Positions 26,372 through 36,531 are shown, numbered from the stretch's first letter. The stretch is DNA of 64,000 bases from Pacificimonas aurantium (GCF_020092905.1 NZ_JAGSGB010000003.1:124001-188000), one strand, 5' to 3'. Numbers and translations: made by a program. Notes: a model not told the origin generated them from the sequence alone.

Positions 26372-29300
26372 AACTCTCCGACGTCTCGGTAAAGCGGCCG
26401 GTTTTCGCGGTTGTTCTCTCGCTATTGCTCGTGCTGGCGGGGTTCGTCGGCTATTTCCAGCTTCCCGTCCGCGAATATCCCGCCATCGATCCGCCCATCG
26501 TGTCGGTCGATGTGAATTATCCGGGCGCAGCGGCGTCTGTCGTGGAAACACGCATCACCCAGCTTCTCGAGGACCGCATCGCGGGGGTCGAGGGGATCGA
26601 GACCATCAGGTCCTCCAGCAGCGACGGCCGCGGCGACGTTACCATCGAATTCAGCCCCTCCCGCGATGTCGACAGTGCTGCGAACGACATTCGGGACCGG
26701 GTGTCGGGCGCTCTCGACAACTTGCCGGAGGAGGCTGACCCGCCGGAAGTGAACAAGGTCGACAGCGATGCGCGGCCGATCATGTGGCTGAACGTAACGG
26801 CCCCCGACCGCGATCCGCTGTGGCTCGCGGACTATGTCGACCGGGTGCTCATAGACCGGTTTTCGTCCATCGACGGCGTTGCGCGCGTACGCGGAGGCGG
26901 TGAGCGCCCCGCCATTCGTATCTGGCTGGACCGCGAGTCGATGGCCGCCTACCGCCTGACCCCGGCCGATATCGAAGGCGCGCTGCGGCGCGAAAATGTC
27001 GAACTGCCGGCGGGACGGGTGGAGTCGGCCAACGCGAACCTGACGGTGCGCATCGCGCGTGCCTACCAGTCGGTCGAGGACTTTCGCGGCCTCGTCGTGC
27101 GCCGGGGAGAGGACGGGTCGCTGCTGCGGCTCGGCGACGTTGCCCGCGTCGAACTCGGCGCTGCCGACCAGTACGACTATTTCCGCTCGAACGGCGAACC
27201 GGGCGTCGGGATGGGCATTGTACGCCAGTCGGGGGCCAACACGCTGCAGGTCGCGAACGACGTGAAAGCGCGGCTTGCCGAGGTAGAGCATCTGCTTCCC
27301 GAGGGGGTCGAACTGGCCGTCTCCTGGGACAGCTCGGTCTTCATCGCCGCCGCCATCGAGAATGTATGGGAAACGCTGCTGATCGCTGCCGTGCTGGTGG
27401 TGCTCGTCATCTACCTGTTCCTGGGCTCGGTGCGCGCGACCGTCATTCCGGCCGTGACGGTTCCGGTCAGCCTGATCGGCACGTTTTTCGTGCTCTGGCT
27501 GCTGGGCCTTTCCATCAACCTCCTCACCCTGCTCGCCCTCGTCATGGCGATCGGGCTTGTCGTCGACGATGCCATCGTTGTCTTGGAGAATATCTATCAC
27601 AGGATCGAGCAGGGGGAGCGGAGGCTGCTCGCCGCCTATTCCGGAGCGCGCCAGGTCGGGTTCGCGGTGCTTGCGACTACGGCGGTGACGATCGCGGTGT
27701 TCATCCCGCTGATGTTCCTGCCGGGCAATACCGGCCTGCTGTTCCGTGAACTTGCCGTCGCCATGATCGTGTCGGTGTCGATCTCGACCTTTACCGCGCT
27801 GACGCTGATACCCGTCATGTGCTCGAAGATCCTGATGCGCGGCGGCGGAGCCACGGGCCTGACCCGCTTCGTCGACCGCAATTTCGAACGGCTGAATGGC
27901 CGCTATGAAAGTGTGCTGTCGCGCCTCGTGAAGAAACCGCTTCCGGTCGGAGCCGTCGCGCTCAGCCTGGTGGGCATCGCCGCCTTCTTCGCCTTCGAGA
28001 ATCTGCAGCAGGAACTCGCGCCGCAGGAGGACACCGGCTTCCTGTACGGCAGCGTAAATATTTCCGAGGGTGCCGGGTGGGAGAAGCTCGTTTCGGTGAT
28101 GGAGGACGTCAAGGACATGACGATGCCCCTGATCGACGAGGAAAATACCGATCCAGAGATGCCGCTGCGGCGGGTCTTGCTGCGCGCGCCGGGCTCCTGG
28201 GGACCGTCCGGCGACTTTTCCGACGGGCGCCTGATCATCTTCCTGAAGCCTTGGGAGCATCGCACGGCCACGACCGCGGAGACGGCCCAGCGACTGAGAG
28301 AGCTGCTGGCTCCCTATCCGGAGGCGCAGGCGAGCGTCTATCCCGCCGGCGGTCTTGGGGGCAGGGGCGGGGAGCCCATCGAGTTCGTGATCGCGGGCGA
28401 TACCTATGAGGAACTGCAGCGGGCGCGCGACGTCCTGTTCGACCGCGCGGCCGAGTTTCCGGGCATCGCGACGCTGGAAAGCGACTATGAGGAAACCCGT
28501 CCGCAGCTGATCGTGGATGTCGACACGGTCCGCGCCGCCGACCTCGGCGTGTCGGTGCAGGATATCGGCCGCACGCTCGAAACCATGATGGGCTCGCGCC
28601 AGACCGGCACGTATGTCGACCGCGGCGAGGAGTATGACGTGATCCTGCAGGCAGAGCCGGAGGATCGGGTGACGCCGCAGGATCTCGGCGGTGTCTATGT
28701 TCGCGGCCGCGAGGGGCAGGTGGTCCCCCTGTCTGCGCTGGTCACTCTCAACAGCCGCGCCGAGTCCGGCGAGCTCAACCGCTTCAACAAGCTGCGCGCC
28801 ATCACGCTGCGCGGAACGCTGTCCGACGGGGCGTCCCTGGGCGAGGCGTTGACGTTCCTGGAACAGGAGGCGGCCGACCTGCCTGAGGTGATCGCCATCG
28901 GCTATGAGGGCGAAAGCAGGGCCCTGCGCCAGACGGGAGGCTCCATCTGGATGGTCCTCGGCTTCACGATCATTCTGGTCTACCTGGTGCTCGCCGCGCA
29001 GTTCGAAAGTTTCATAAGTCCGCTGGTGATCGTGCTCGGCGTTCCGCTGGCCGTCGGGGGCGGGATCGTCGGCCTGCTGGTCATGGGCGGCAGCCTCAAC
29101 ATCTACTCGCAGATCGGCCTCGTGATGCTGGTCGGCCTCGCAGCGAAGAACGGAATCCTGATCGTCGAATTCGCGAACCAGTTGCGCGACGAAGGGGTGG
29201 AGTTCGAGCGCGCCATCGTCGACGCCGCCAAACGCCGGCTGCGTCCGGTCATGATGACGTCGATCGCGACCGTCGCCGGCGCCGTGCCGCTGATGCTGGC

Positions 29301-29502
29301 TGTCGGGGCGGGGGCGGAAAGCCGGCAAGCCATCGGCACTGTCATTGTCTGGGGCGTCGCGATTTCGACGCTGCTCACCCTCTTCGTGATCCCGGCCTTC
29401 TACTGGCTTCTGGCACGCGGCACCTCCAGTCCCGAAGCCGTGACCCGCCGGCTCGAGGAACAGCTTTCCGATCGCACTGCAGGCACTCAACCCGCCGAAT
29501 GA
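26368..29502 (+). CDS. RND multidrug efflux transporter (HAE1 family)
   Basis: A 1,044-aa inner-membrane proton/drug antiporter with 12 transmembrane helices and two large periplasmic loops. TM1 follows VKRPVFAVVLSLLL; YPGA, the TM4 Asp-Asp proton-relay pair in GLVVDDAIVVLEN, and the repeat-2 GLAAKNGILIVEFANQ motif are all present. Length matches AcrB/MexB relatives. GTG start at 26368 overlaps the adaptor stop, and its own stop overlaps the MFS start (ATGA). Substrates are not predictable. Confidence 0.94.
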   Translation: MKLSDVSVKRPVFAVVLSLLLVLAGFVGYFQLPVREYPAIDPPIVSVDVNYPGAAASVVETRITQLLEDRIAGVEGIETIRSSSSDGRGDVTIEFSPSRDVDSAANDIRDRVSGALDNLPEEADPPEVNKVDSDARPIMWLNVTAPDRDPLWLADYVDRVLIDRFSSIDGVARVRGGGERPAIRIWLDRESMAAYRLTPADIEGALRRENVELPAGRVESANANLTVRIARAYQSVEDFRGLVVRRGEDGSLLRLGDVARVELGAADQYDYFRSNGEPGVGMGIVRQSGANTLQVANDVKARLAEVEHLLPEGVELAVSWDSSVFIAAAIENVWETLLIAAVLVVLVIYLFLGSVRATVIPAVTVPVSLIGTFFVLWLLGLSINLLTLLALVMAIGLVVDDAIVVLENIYHRIEQGERRLLAAYSGARQVGFAVLATTAVTIAVFIPLMFLPGNTGLLFRELAVAMIVSVSISTFTALTLIPVMCSKILMRGGGATGLTRFVDRNFERLNGRYESVLSRLVKKPLPVGAVALSLVGIAAFFAFENLQQELAPQEDTGFLYGSVNISEGAGWEKLVSVMEDVKDMTMPLIDEENTDPEMPLRRVLLRAPGSWGPSGDFSDGRLIIFLKPWEHRTATTAETAQRLRELLAPYPEAQASVYPAGGLGGRGGEPIEFVIAGDTYEELQRARDVLFDRAAEFPGIATLESDYEETRPQLIVDVDTVRAADLGVSVQDIGRTLETMMGSRQTGTYVDRGEEYDVILQAEPEDRVTPQDLGGVYVRGREGQVVPLSALVTLNSRAESGELNRFNKLRAITLRGTLSDGASLGEALTFLEQEAADLPEVIAIGYEGESRALRQTGGSIWMVLGFTIILVYLVLAAQFESFISPLVIVLGVPLAVGGGIVGLLVMGGSLNIYSQIGLVMLVGLAAKNGILIVEFANQLRDEGVEFERAIVDAAKRRLRPVMMTSIATVAGAVPLMLAVGAGAESRQAIGTVIVWGVAISTLLTLFVIPAFYWLLARGTSSPEAVTRRLEEQLSDRTAGTQPAE

Positions 29503-30755
29503 ACCCAAATACTGATTTACCGCCGCCGCCGCGTCTTGTCGGCGCGCTGGGCACTGTCGAACTCGTTGCGCTTGTGGCGTTTCTGATGGCGCTGAACGCG
29601 CTGGCCATCGACGTCATGCTGCCCGCGCTTCACAATATCGCGGAAGCCTTTTCGCTCCCGACCGAAGGCGAGGGCGCAAACCGGCAGCAGCTTGTCATCT
29701 TCGCCTATGTGGCGGGCTTCGGCGCTCCGCAGATCATCTTCGGGCCGTTGTCCGACAGGTTCGGGCGCAAGTCGGTCCTCAGGATATGCCTTCTTGCCTA
29801 TGCCGCCGTCGCGGCGCTGTGCATGCTGGCAATCTCGTTCCCGGGTCTTCTGGCCGCACGCTTTCTGCAGGGGATCGCGGCGGGAGGCATCCGCGTGATC
29901 GCCGTTTCAGTCATTCGCGACATTCACGCGGGCCGCGGCATGGCCCGCATCATGTCGCTGGTGATGACGGTGTTCATGATCGTACCGATCCTTGCGCCGA
30001 GCATCGGCCAACTGATCCTGTTCGTCCTGCCCTGGCAGGGCACGTTCGGAATCCTGCTCGTGGCGGGCCTCGGCGGGTTTCTGTGGGTCGAGCGGCGTCT
30101 GCCCGAAACCTTGCCGGAAGACCGCCGGCAGCCACTCAGCATTGCCGGGTCGCTCGCCTCCTACCGCGCGGTCTTCGCCAACCCGCTTGCGCGGGGATAT
30201 ATTGTAGGCAGCGGGGTCATTTTCGGTGCCTTGTTCGGCTTCATCGGCTCGTCCGAGCAGGTCTTCCGAGAGGTGTTCGGCCAGGAGGATACCTTCGTTC
30301 TCTGGTTTGCCGGAGTGGCGCTGACGATGTCGATCGCGAGCCTGACCAATTCACGGCTGGTTGAACGGTTCGGCATGCGGCGGATCAGCCACGCGGCAAT
30401 GTTCGCGTTCATCATCTTTTCCGCCCTGCTGTTGGCGGCAATGCTGATTTTCGGTCAGAAGCTCCTGATCTTCTTCCCGCTGTTTGCCCTGATGTTCGCA
30501 AGTTTCGGCTTTATCGGCGCGAACTTCAATGCGATCATCATGGAGCCGCTTGGCCATATCGCAGGCACGGCGAGTGCCGCCTTCGGCTTCGCCACGACCA
30601 CCATCGCGGCGGGCTTCGGCTATTTTATCGGCAGCCACTATGACGGCACGGTCATCCCGGTCATCACGGGGTTTCTGACACTTGGCATCGGGACACTGGT
30701 GATCGTCACGATCACGGAACGGGGTCACCTGTTCCGGGCACCCAGCGAGGAATAG
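29499..30755 (+). CDS. MFS drug-resistance transporter (Bcr/CflA-like)
   Basis: A 418-aa major facilitator with about 12 transmembrane helices. The DHA1 signature LSDRFGRKSVL follows TM2, and an acidic TM1 motif ALNALAIDVMLPALHNIAEAF is characteristic of the Bcr/CflA group. It overlaps the RND gene by 4 bp and so belongs to one adaptor-RND-MFS operon, an arrangement that could pass substrates from the cytoplasm to the periplasm for RND extrusion; that cooperation is inference. Confidence 0.9.
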   Translation: MNPNTDLPPPPRLVGALGTVELVALVAFLMALNALAIDVMLPALHNIAEAFSLPTEGEGANRQQLVIFAYVAGFGAPQIIFGPLSDRFGRKSVLRICLLAYAAVAALCMLAISFPGLLAARFLQGIAAGGIRVIAVSVIRDIHAGRGMARIMSLVMTVFMIVPILAPSIGQLILFVLPWQGTFGILLVAGLGGFLWVERRLPETLPEDRRQPLSIAGSLASYRAVFANPLARGYIVGSGVIFGALFGFIGSSEQVFREVFGQEDTFVLWFAGVALTMSIASLTNSRLVERFGMRRISHAAMFAFIIFSALLLAAMLIFGQKLLIFFPLFALMFASFGFIGANFNAIIMEPLGHIAGTASAAFGFATTTIAAGFGYFIGSHYDGTVIPVITGFLTLGIGTLVIVTITERGHLFRAPSEE

Positions 30756-30767
30756 GTTCCGGACGTC

Positions 30768-30805
30768 GAGGGGGGACGAAGGGGGACTTCTCTGTCCCCC
30801 CTTCT
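30768..30805. terminator. Hairpin terminator between convergent genes
   Basis: GGGGGGAC at 30770-30777 and a second GGGGGAC at 30781-30787 can each pair with GTCCCCCC at 30794-30801; AAGGGGGAC with GTCCCCCCTT gives a compact stem with a TTCTCT loop. It lies after the MFS stop and before the stop of the convergent small gene, so may serve both. There is no long T run. Confidence 0.55.
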
Positions 30806-30806
30806 C

Positions 30807-30938
30807 TCAGTCGCTCTTTTCGCGCGGATTGGGCACGAAGTTCCGCTGCTGCTGCGGCTTGCTGCCGTCGGAGCCCTTCTTCGGATCCGGCGTCAGCTTG
30901 CCCGGCGGAGTCGTTTGATCGGTTTTGCGGTCGCTCAT
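30807..30938 (-). CDS. Small hydrophilic protein, 43 aa
   Basis: MSDRKTDQTTPPGKLTPDPK... is a 43-residue, Lys/Pro/Gln-rich, probably disordered protein with no transmembrane segment. It has a good ribosome-binding site (GGGAGAGG) 6 bases ahead of ATG 30938 and ends next to a hairpin, so it is likely a real short gene rather than chance. I do not recognise a function. Confidence 0.6.
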   Translation of the reverse strand: MSDRKTDQTTPPGKLTPDPKKGSDGSKPQQQRNFVPNPREKSD

Positions 30939-31014
30939 GCGGGCCTCTCCCAATGGGTTGTTTTTCCTGCCATTCAACGGCGGAAGAGGCCCGAAGTTTC
31001 GTGTGTGGGCGGCC

Positions 31015-31806
31015 TCAGCTGGGGCCGGCGGTTGGCAGTGCCGCGTGGACCAGCCCGCCATCGACGACGACCGTGTGGCCGATGACATAATCGCCCGCGC
31101 GCGAGGCCAGATAGATGGCGGCCGCAGCCATGTCTTCGGCTTCTCCGATACGGCCGGCGGGAATGCCGCCCGAGAGCGCATCGCCGTGGTCGCGCGCCGC
31201 GCGGTTCATGTCGCTGGCGAAGGCGCCGGGGGCGATGGCGTTCACATAGACATTATCGGAGACCAGCCGGGCCGCCATGCGCTTCGTCAGCTGGATGACC
31301 GCCGCTTTCGATGCCTGATAGGAGTAGGTTTCCATAGAATTCAGGCGCATGCCGTCGATCGAGGCGATGTTCACCACCTTTGCAGGTTCCTGCGAACTGG
31401 CCGCGGCCGTCAGCGGGCCGTGAAGCGCCTTCGTCAGGAAAAAGAGCGACTTCACGTTCAGGTCCATGACCTTGTCCCAGCCCTGTTCGGGAAACTCCAG
31501 ATAGTCGGCGCCCCACGCCGCACCGGCATTGTTGACGAGGATGTCGAGCTTGTCTTCCCGCTCGGCGATTTCTTTCGCCAGCCTTTCACAGCCTTCCAGC
31601 GTGGAGATGTCCATCGGGATCGCAACGACGCGGTCTCCCATCTCCTCTGCAGCGGCGGTCACCTGCTCGATCTTGCGGGCAGTGATGTAGACGCGCTTTG
31701 CGCCTGCGCCGAGGAATCCCTCGACGATCATGCGGCCGATACCGCGCGAGCCGCCGGTGACGAGAGCGGTCTTGCCTTCGAGACTGAAGAGCGAATTGAC
31801 GTCCAT
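31015..31806 (-). CDS. Short-chain dehydrogenase/reductase
   Basis: A 263-aa classical SDR. NAD(P)-binding TGGSRGIGR at about 18-26, NNAG at about 93-96, catalytic Ser in NIASIDG, and YQASK (Tyr-x3-Lys) near 165-169 are intact; PGAF and the C-terminal VVDGG are typical. GTG/ATG choice is clear: ATG 31806 with AAAGGGG ahead. Divergent from metZ, sharing a 104-bp promoter region. Substrate unknown; closest in flavour to the 3-oxoacyl or gluconate-type SDRs. Confidence 0.87.
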   Translation of the reverse strand: MDVNSLFSLEGKTALVTGGSRGIGRMIVEGFLGAGAKRVYITARKIEQVTAAAEEMGDRVVAIPMDISTLEGCERLAKEIAEREDKLDILVNNAGAAWGADYLEFPEQGWDKVMDLNVKSLFFLTKALHGPLTAAASSQEPAKVVNIASIDGMRLNSMETYSYQASKAAVIQLTKRMAARLVSDNVYVNAIAPGAFASDMNRAARDHGDALSGGIPAGRIGEAEDMAAAAIYLASRAGDYVIGHTVVVDGGLVHAALPTAGPS

Positions 31807-31910
31807 GATACATACCCCTTTTGGAATGACGTGGCCTCCTAGTCGAGGCGGATCGGCCGCTACACCTAGCGCGATTGACCGTCACGTCGACCCAAGGCAG
31901 CTAGGGCGCC

Positions 31911-33119
31911 ATGAAACCGAAGACCGGCACCGATAGAGATACCACCCGAAGCTGGCGCCCAGCGACCCAGCGCGTGCGCGGCGGCACCATGCGCAGCGAG
32001 TTCGGCGAGACCTCCGAAGCGATCTTCCTGACCTCGGGCTATTCCTATGACGAGGCGGAGACCGCAGCGGCGAGGTTCCGGGGTGACGATCCCGGAATGA
32101 CCTATTCGCGCCTTCAGAACCCGACCGTGGCGATGCTGGAAGAGCGCTTGTGCCTGATGGAAGGCGCCGAAGCGTGCCGCGTGCAGGCGAGCGGCATGGC
32201 CGCGATGACGGCCGCGCTTCAATGCCAGCTTTCCGCCGGCGACCATGTCGTGTCCGCCGGGGCCCTGTTCGGCTCCTGCCGCTGGCTGATGACCGACCTT
32301 CTGCCGCGCTTCGGCGTCGAGGTTACCATCATAGATGGCCGCGATACCGACGCCTGGGCTGCCTCGGTCCGAGAGAATACCAAGGTCTGCTGGCTGGAAA
32401 CACCGGCAAACCCGACGATGGACATCGTCGATATGCGCGCAGTGGCGGATATTGCGCATGACGTCGGGGCGCGGCTGGTCGTCGACAATGCCTTCGCGAC
32501 GCCCATCCTGCAGCGGCCGCTGGAATTCGGCGCCGACATCGTGACCTATTCGGCGACGAAGATGATGGACGGGCAGGGCCGGGTTTTGGCCGGGGCGGTC
32601 CTGGGAAGCGAGGAGTTCGTGAACGACGAACTGTTGCCGTTCCAGCGCAACACCGGACCGAACCTCTCCCCGTTCAACGCATGGGTTGTCCTGAAAAGCT
32701 TGGAAACGCTCGACCTGCGCGTCCGGTATCAGTCGGAGAACGCGAAGACGGTTGCGGCCTTCCTGGACGAACGCATTCCCACATTGCTCTACCCGGGGCT
32801 ATCGAGCCATCCGCAGCATGACCTGGCGATGCAGCAGATGTCGGCCGGCGGAACGATCATGTCGCTCTTTCTCGACGGCGGCCGCGAGCAGGCCCATGCA
32901 TTTCTTAATGCGCTCGAGCTGATCGACATCTCCAACAATATCGGCGACAGCCGTACGCTGATGACGCATCCGGCGTCCACGACCCATTATGGGGTCGGCG
33001 AGGAAGGCCGCGCCGAGATGGGGATTACCGAGGGGATGCTGCGCCTCTCCATCGGCCTGGAAGATCCGCTCGACCTGATCGACGATCTTGACCGGGCGCT
33101 GGCGAAGTCGGGGGTATGA
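31911..33119 (+). CDS. metZ: O-succinylhomoserine sulfhydrylase
   Basis: A 402-aa Cys/Met-metabolism PLP enzyme. It makes homocysteine directly from O-succinylhomoserine and sulfide. Features: RGGTMRSEFGETSEAIFLTSGY N-terminal substrate loop, YSRLQNPTV, ETPANPTMDIVD, and the PLP Lys in VTYSATKMMDGQGRVLAG (about 210). HPASTTH and GMLRLSIGLED are the conserved C-terminal motifs. Length fits MetZ. The stop overlaps the start of a small membrane protein. I looked for a SAM-responsive leader in 31807-31910 and saw none I could support. Confidence 0.92.
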   Translation: MKPKTGTDRDTTRSWRPATQRVRGGTMRSEFGETSEAIFLTSGYSYDEAETAAARFRGDDPGMTYSRLQNPTVAMLEERLCLMEGAEACRVQASGMAAMTAALQCQLSAGDHVVSAGALFGSCRWLMTDLLPRFGVEVTIIDGRDTDAWAASVRENTKVCWLETPANPTMDIVDMRAVADIAHDVGARLVVDNAFATPILQRPLEFGADIVTYSATKMMDGQGRVLAGAVLGSEEFVNDELLPFQRNTGPNLSPFNAWVVLKSLETLDLRVRYQSENAKTVAAFLDERIPTLLYPGLSSHPQHDLAMQQMSAGGTIMSLFLDGGREQAHAFLNALELIDISNNIGDSRTLMTHPASTTHYGVGEEGRAEMGITEGMLRLSIGLEDPLDLIDDLDRALAKSGV

Positions 33120-33502
33120 GCCCGCGCGTCATACAGCGGTGTCTCGCGCTGATCTTCCTGCTCCTGGGCGGCTGGTGCCTGCTGTTTCCAGGCGTGGTCG
33201 AAGAGCTGTCGCTGCGACCGGACTATCGCCACAACGACGCGACGACGAACCTGCTTCTGGGATGTTTCGGCGCTCAGGCGATGCTTTGCGGCACCGTCAT
33301 CTGGTTCGCCGAATTCAGGGCAGTGACCTTCCTGGTCTTCGGGATCGTCGGCTCGGTGCCCTTCTTTGTCTTTAACTGGTATTTCCTGTTTCAGCGCGAA
33401 ATGTTCACCCTGTGGATGCTGCTCGATTTCGCGGGAAATCTGGGCATTCTGGCATGCGGGATCGCGGGATGGCGCCTAATGCGCCGCGAACAGGCCGGCT
33501 AG
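33116..33502 (+). CDS. Small four-helix membrane protein
   Basis: A 128-aa integral membrane protein with four hydrophobic segments (about 8-27, 48-66, 70-90 and 97-122). ATG 33116 overlaps the metZ stop (ATGA), so it is co-transcribed. No catalytic motif is visible and I do not recognise the family. Its C-terminus overlaps the convergent hslO gene by 4 bp. Confidence 0.8.
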   Translation: MSPRVIQRCLALIFLLLGGWCLLFPGVVEELSLRPDYRHNDATTNLLLGCFGAQAMLCGTVIWFAEFRAVTFLVFGIVGSVPFFVFNWYFLFQREMFTLWMLLDFAGNLGILACGIAGWRLMRREQAG

Positions 33503-34401
33503 ACGCGGACCGCGAACTGACGCGAGCAGAATTCGCAGTCCACGCGAACCAGCCCATCTTCGTCCCGGATCTCGGCTTTCTGGTCGCCGGGCAGGGTGGA
33601 GAGCCGTTCTTCGATCATCGGGACCGAACAGCGGCATCCGCGGGAAATGGGCACCGGAGGAATGATGCGGACCTCGTCTTCGTTGAACAGCCGCCACAGC
33701 AGTTCGGGGAAGGTGAGGCCGGGATCGGACAGTTCCTCCGCCGTGACGGTCGATCCGAGCGCTTCCAGATGAGCCCAGTCCTCGCGCTCATTCTCGACGT
33801 GCAGGCGGGGGCCGCCCTCTTCCTTGCGGCCGAGATGCTGCAACAGCATGCCGCCGGCGTGCCAGCCATCGGCGCCGAAGCGCACGTCGGCACGTAAAAT
33901 CGTCGGAATCTGTTCCGAGGACTGGAAATAGCGCTCGGCGGCTTCGGCAAGGGTGTCGCCCTTCAGGTCGACGATACCCTGATATCGCTCCCGTCCGTCG
34001 GACGGGTCGATCGTGACGGCCAGATAGCCCGTTCCGAAAATCTCCGACAGCGGCGCGCCCTCGGGCAAATCCGCGGCCTCCGGCTCGAAGCTGAGATAGC
34101 CGCGCACTTCGCCCGCCCGGTAGTCGCAGACCAGGAGGTCGACCAGGCCGCCCTCGGCGCGGGCCTGGACCGTCGTCTGCCCCTCATTTCCTTTCAGCGC
34201 GGAGCCGATCAGTCCCGTCAGGATGATTGCCTCGCCAAGGAGTTTCGCAAGTCGCGGCGGATAGTCGTGCGCGGACAGCACGACGTTCAGCGAGTCGCCC
34301 AGGCGCATCAGGCGCCCGCGGCCCGACCGGGCCGGGATGGTGAAGCCAAGGACGATATCCTCGGTCCGCTGGTCCAGTTCTATTCCGCCCGCAAATTCCA
34401 T
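33499..34401 (-). CDS. hslO: Redox-regulated chaperone Hsp33
   Basis: A 300-aa holdase that activates when its zinc is displaced by oxidation and unfolding. The C-terminal zinc cluster is complete: CRC (RGCRCSV) and, about 30 residues later, CEFC. The N-terminal domain carries ARSGRGRLMRLGDSL and LTGLIGSALKGNEGQTTVQARAEGG. ATG 34401 shares a base with the argF stop (TGATG), and argD-argF-hslO is a conserved alphaproteobacterial run, so hslO is transcribed with arginine genes. Confidence 0.94.
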   Translation of the reverse strand: MEFAGGIELDQRTEDIVLGFTIPARSGRGRLMRLGDSLNVVLSAHDYPPRLAKLLGEAIILTGLIGSALKGNEGQTTVQARAEGGLVDLLVCDYRAGEVRGYLSFEPEAADLPEGAPLSEIFGTGYLAVTIDPSDGRERYQGIVDLKGDTLAEAAERYFQSSEQIPTILRADVRFGADGWHAGGMLLQHLGRKEEGGPRLHVENEREDWAHLEALGSTVTAEELSDPGLTFPELLWRLFNEDEVRIIPPVPISRGCRCSVPMIEERLSTLPGDQKAEIRDEDGLVRVDCEFCSRQFAVRV

Positions 34402-35327
34402 CAGAGCTTGCCCAGACACCAGAGCAGGATGGCCTTCTGCGCATGGACGCGGTTCTCTGCCTCGTCGAAGACGGCGGAATTCGGTCCGTCGATTACGGCA
34501 TCGACGACTTCCTCGCCGCGGTGGGCAGGCAGGCAGTGCAGGAAGGTCGCATCCGGCGCTGCTGCGGCCATGACCTCCTCGGTCACCTGATAGGGCGACA
34601 GTGCGACCAGCCTGCGATTGCGGTCCTTGTCGCCCATCGACACCCAGGTATCGGTCACTACCACGTCGGCCCCATGCGCCGCTTCGAGCGGATTTCGCAC
34701 GACGTCGATCTTTCCCCCGCGCGCTTCCGCGGCGGCCGCATAGGCGGGGTCGGGGTCGTAGGCGGCAGGGACCGACAGTCGCAGCGTGAAGCCGAACAGT
34801 CCGGCCGCTTCGATCAGCGACTGGCAGACATTGTTGCCATCGCCCAGCCATGCCCAGACAGCCGTTTCGACCGGAGCACCGCGGCGTTCCTCAACCGTCA
34901 TCACGTCGGCGAGGATCTGACAGGGATGGGAGTCGTCGGTCAGCCCGTTGATGACGGGCACATCGGCCTTCTCCGCGAGACGAAGGAGCTTGTCGTGCCG
35001 ATCCGTCCGCAACTGCACGACATCGACGAAGCGCGATAGCACGCGCGCGGTATCCTCGATCGTTTCGCCGATGCCGATCTGCATGTCGCCCGTGGCCATG
35101 GTGATCGCGCTGCCGCCGAGCTGGCGCATCGCCATCTCGAAGGACAGCCGCGTCCGCGTCGACGTCTTTTCGAAAATCGAGGCCAGGACATGTCCGTCGA
35201 GCGGAGCGTCATCGTCGGCGCCACCTTTCGGCCGGCCCGCCCGCGCGGCCTTCCGGCGGTGCGCCTCGTCGACGATCTTCCGTACCGCTTCGGGACCGAG
35301 CGGCTCGAGGTCGAGAAAATGCGGCAT
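34401..35327 (-). CDS. argF: Ornithine carbamoyltransferase
   Basis: A 308-aa transcarbamylase that converts ornithine and carbamoyl phosphate to citrulline. The carbamoyl-phosphate motif STRTR (in [13 protein letters not shown], about 55-60), HPCQ ([10 protein letters not shown]), and the ornithine-binding [13 protein letters not shown] are all intact. Length is normal. It starts 1 bp after the argD stop, so the two are co-transcribed. Confidence 0.95.
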   Translation of the reverse strand: MPHFLDLEPLGPEAVRKIVDEAHRRKAARAGRPKGGADDDAPLDGHVLASIFEKTSTRTRLSFEMAMRQLGGSAITMATGDMQIGIGETIEDTARVLSRFVDVVQLRTDRHDKLLRLAEKADVPVINGLTDDSHPCQILADVMTVEERRGAPVETAVWAWLGDGNNVCQSLIEAAGLFGFTLRLSVPAAYDPDPAYAAAAEARGGKIDVVRNPLEAAHGADVVVTDTWVSMGDKDRNRRLVALSPYQVTEEVMAAAAPDATFLHCLPAHRGEEVVDAVIDGPNSAVFDEAENRVHAQKAILLWCLGKL

Positions 35328-35328
35328 G

Positions 35329-36531
35329 TCAGGCGGGCACGTCGCCGGTCTTCTTGGCCTCGCGATAGGCGTTCGCCACCGTGGAGAGCTTTTCCACGCA
35401 TTCGCGGATATGCTCTTCCTCTATATTGAGCGGCGGCAGCACCCGGACGACATTGTCGCCTGCCGCCACGAGCAGAATGCCGTACTGGCGCGCGAAGTTC
35501 ACGAAGGGGCGCGAAGCCTCGGTCATACGCACGCCCAGCATCAGCCCGCGTCCCCGCACGCTTTCGAACAGGTCGTCGTGGTTCGGGATGAACTGTTCCA
35601 GCGCCTGGCGCAGCCGCTCGCCCTTCTCGCGCACCTGCTCCAGGAAGTCGGGTTCCGCCACCACGTCGAGCACGGCCTGTCCGGCGGCCATACCGAGGGG
35701 GTTGCCGCCATAGGTCGACCCGTGCGTACCTACGGTCATGCCGACGGCTGCCTTTTCGCTCGCCAGACATGCGCCCAGCGGGAAGCCGCCGCCAATGCCC
35801 TTCGCGATCGCCATGATGTCCGGCGTGACGCCATATTGTTCATAGGCGAACAAGGTGCCGGTGCGGGCCACGCCGCACTGAACCTCGTCGAAGATCAGCA
35901 TCAGGTGATGCTCGTCGCACAGGTCGCGCAGGCCCTGAAGGAACTCCTGCGTGGCGGGCAGGATGCCGCCCTCGCCCTGAATGGGTTCGACCATGATGCC
36001 CGCCGTCTTGTCGCTGATCAGGGCCTTCACCGCGTCGAGGTCGTTGAAGGGCGCGTGATCGGACCAGTCGGGCAGGGGCTCGAAAGGAACCCGCAGCTTC
36101 TCGCTGCCGGTCGCCGAAATGGCGGCGATCGAGCGGCCGTGAAAGGCGTTGTTGAAGGTGATGATGCGGCTGCGGTCGGTATTTCCGGTCACATGCTGAT
36201 AGGCGAGGGCGGTCTTTGCCGCACACTCGAATGCCTCGACGCCCGAATTGGTGAAGAAGACCGTGTCAGCGAAGGTCAGGTCGACGAGGCGCTGCGCCAG
36301 TTCCCACTGTCCCGGCACGGAATAGAGGTTCGAGGTATGCATCAGCTTCGCCGCCTGATCCTGGATCGTCTTGATCAGGTGGGGGTGCGAGTGGCCAAGG
36401 CAGTTGACCGCGATGCCGCTGGCGAAGTCGAGATAGCGCTTTCCATCCTTCCCGATCAGATAGGCGCCGTCGCCTTCGACGGGCTCTACTTCGCACCGGC
36501 TGTACGTCGGCATGAGCACGGGAATGGTCAT
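35329..36531 (-). CDS. argD: Acetylornithine aminotransferase
   Basis: A 400-aa class III PLP aminotransferase of arginine synthesis. Landmarks: [27 protein letters not shown], the acidic [13 protein letters not shown], and the PLP Lys in [14 protein letters not shown] (about 252). ATG 36531 is used; a second ATG six codons later (MPTYSRCE) is also possible. First gene of argD-argF-hslO. It could additionally act as succinyldiaminopimelate aminotransferase, as in other bacteria. Confidence 0.94.
   Translation of the reverse strand: MTIPVLMPTYSRCEVEPVEGDGAYLIGKDGKRYLDFASGIAVNCLGHSHPHLIKTIQDQAAKLMHTSNLYSVPGQWELAQRLVDLTFADTVFFTNSGVEAFECAAKTALAYQHVTGNTDRSRIITFNNAFHGRSIAAISATGSEKLRVPFEPLPDWSDHAPFNDLDAVKALISDKTAGIMVEPIQGEGGILPATQEFLQGLRDLCDEHHLMLIFDEVQCGVARTGTLFAYEQYGVTPDIMAIAKGIGGGFPLGACLASEKAAVGMTVGTHGSTYGGNPLGMAAGQAVLDVVAEPDFLEQVREKGERLRQALEQFIPNHDDLFESVRGRGLMLGVRMTEASRPFVNFARQYGILLVAAGDNVVRVLPPLNIEEEHIRECVEKLSTVANAYREAKKTGDVPA

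Noticed and set aside
26422-29508. A 1,028-codon open frame antisense to the RND pump gene
   Set aside because: It mirrors codon usage of the sense gene in GC-rich DNA, has no recognisable domain and is rich in Asp/His/Arg repeats typical of antisense shadows.
31807-31910. Possible SAM-responsive riboswitch before metZ
   Set aside because: SAM-II elements occur before methionine genes in alphaproteobacteria, but I could not find its pseudoknot or conserved loop sequences here.
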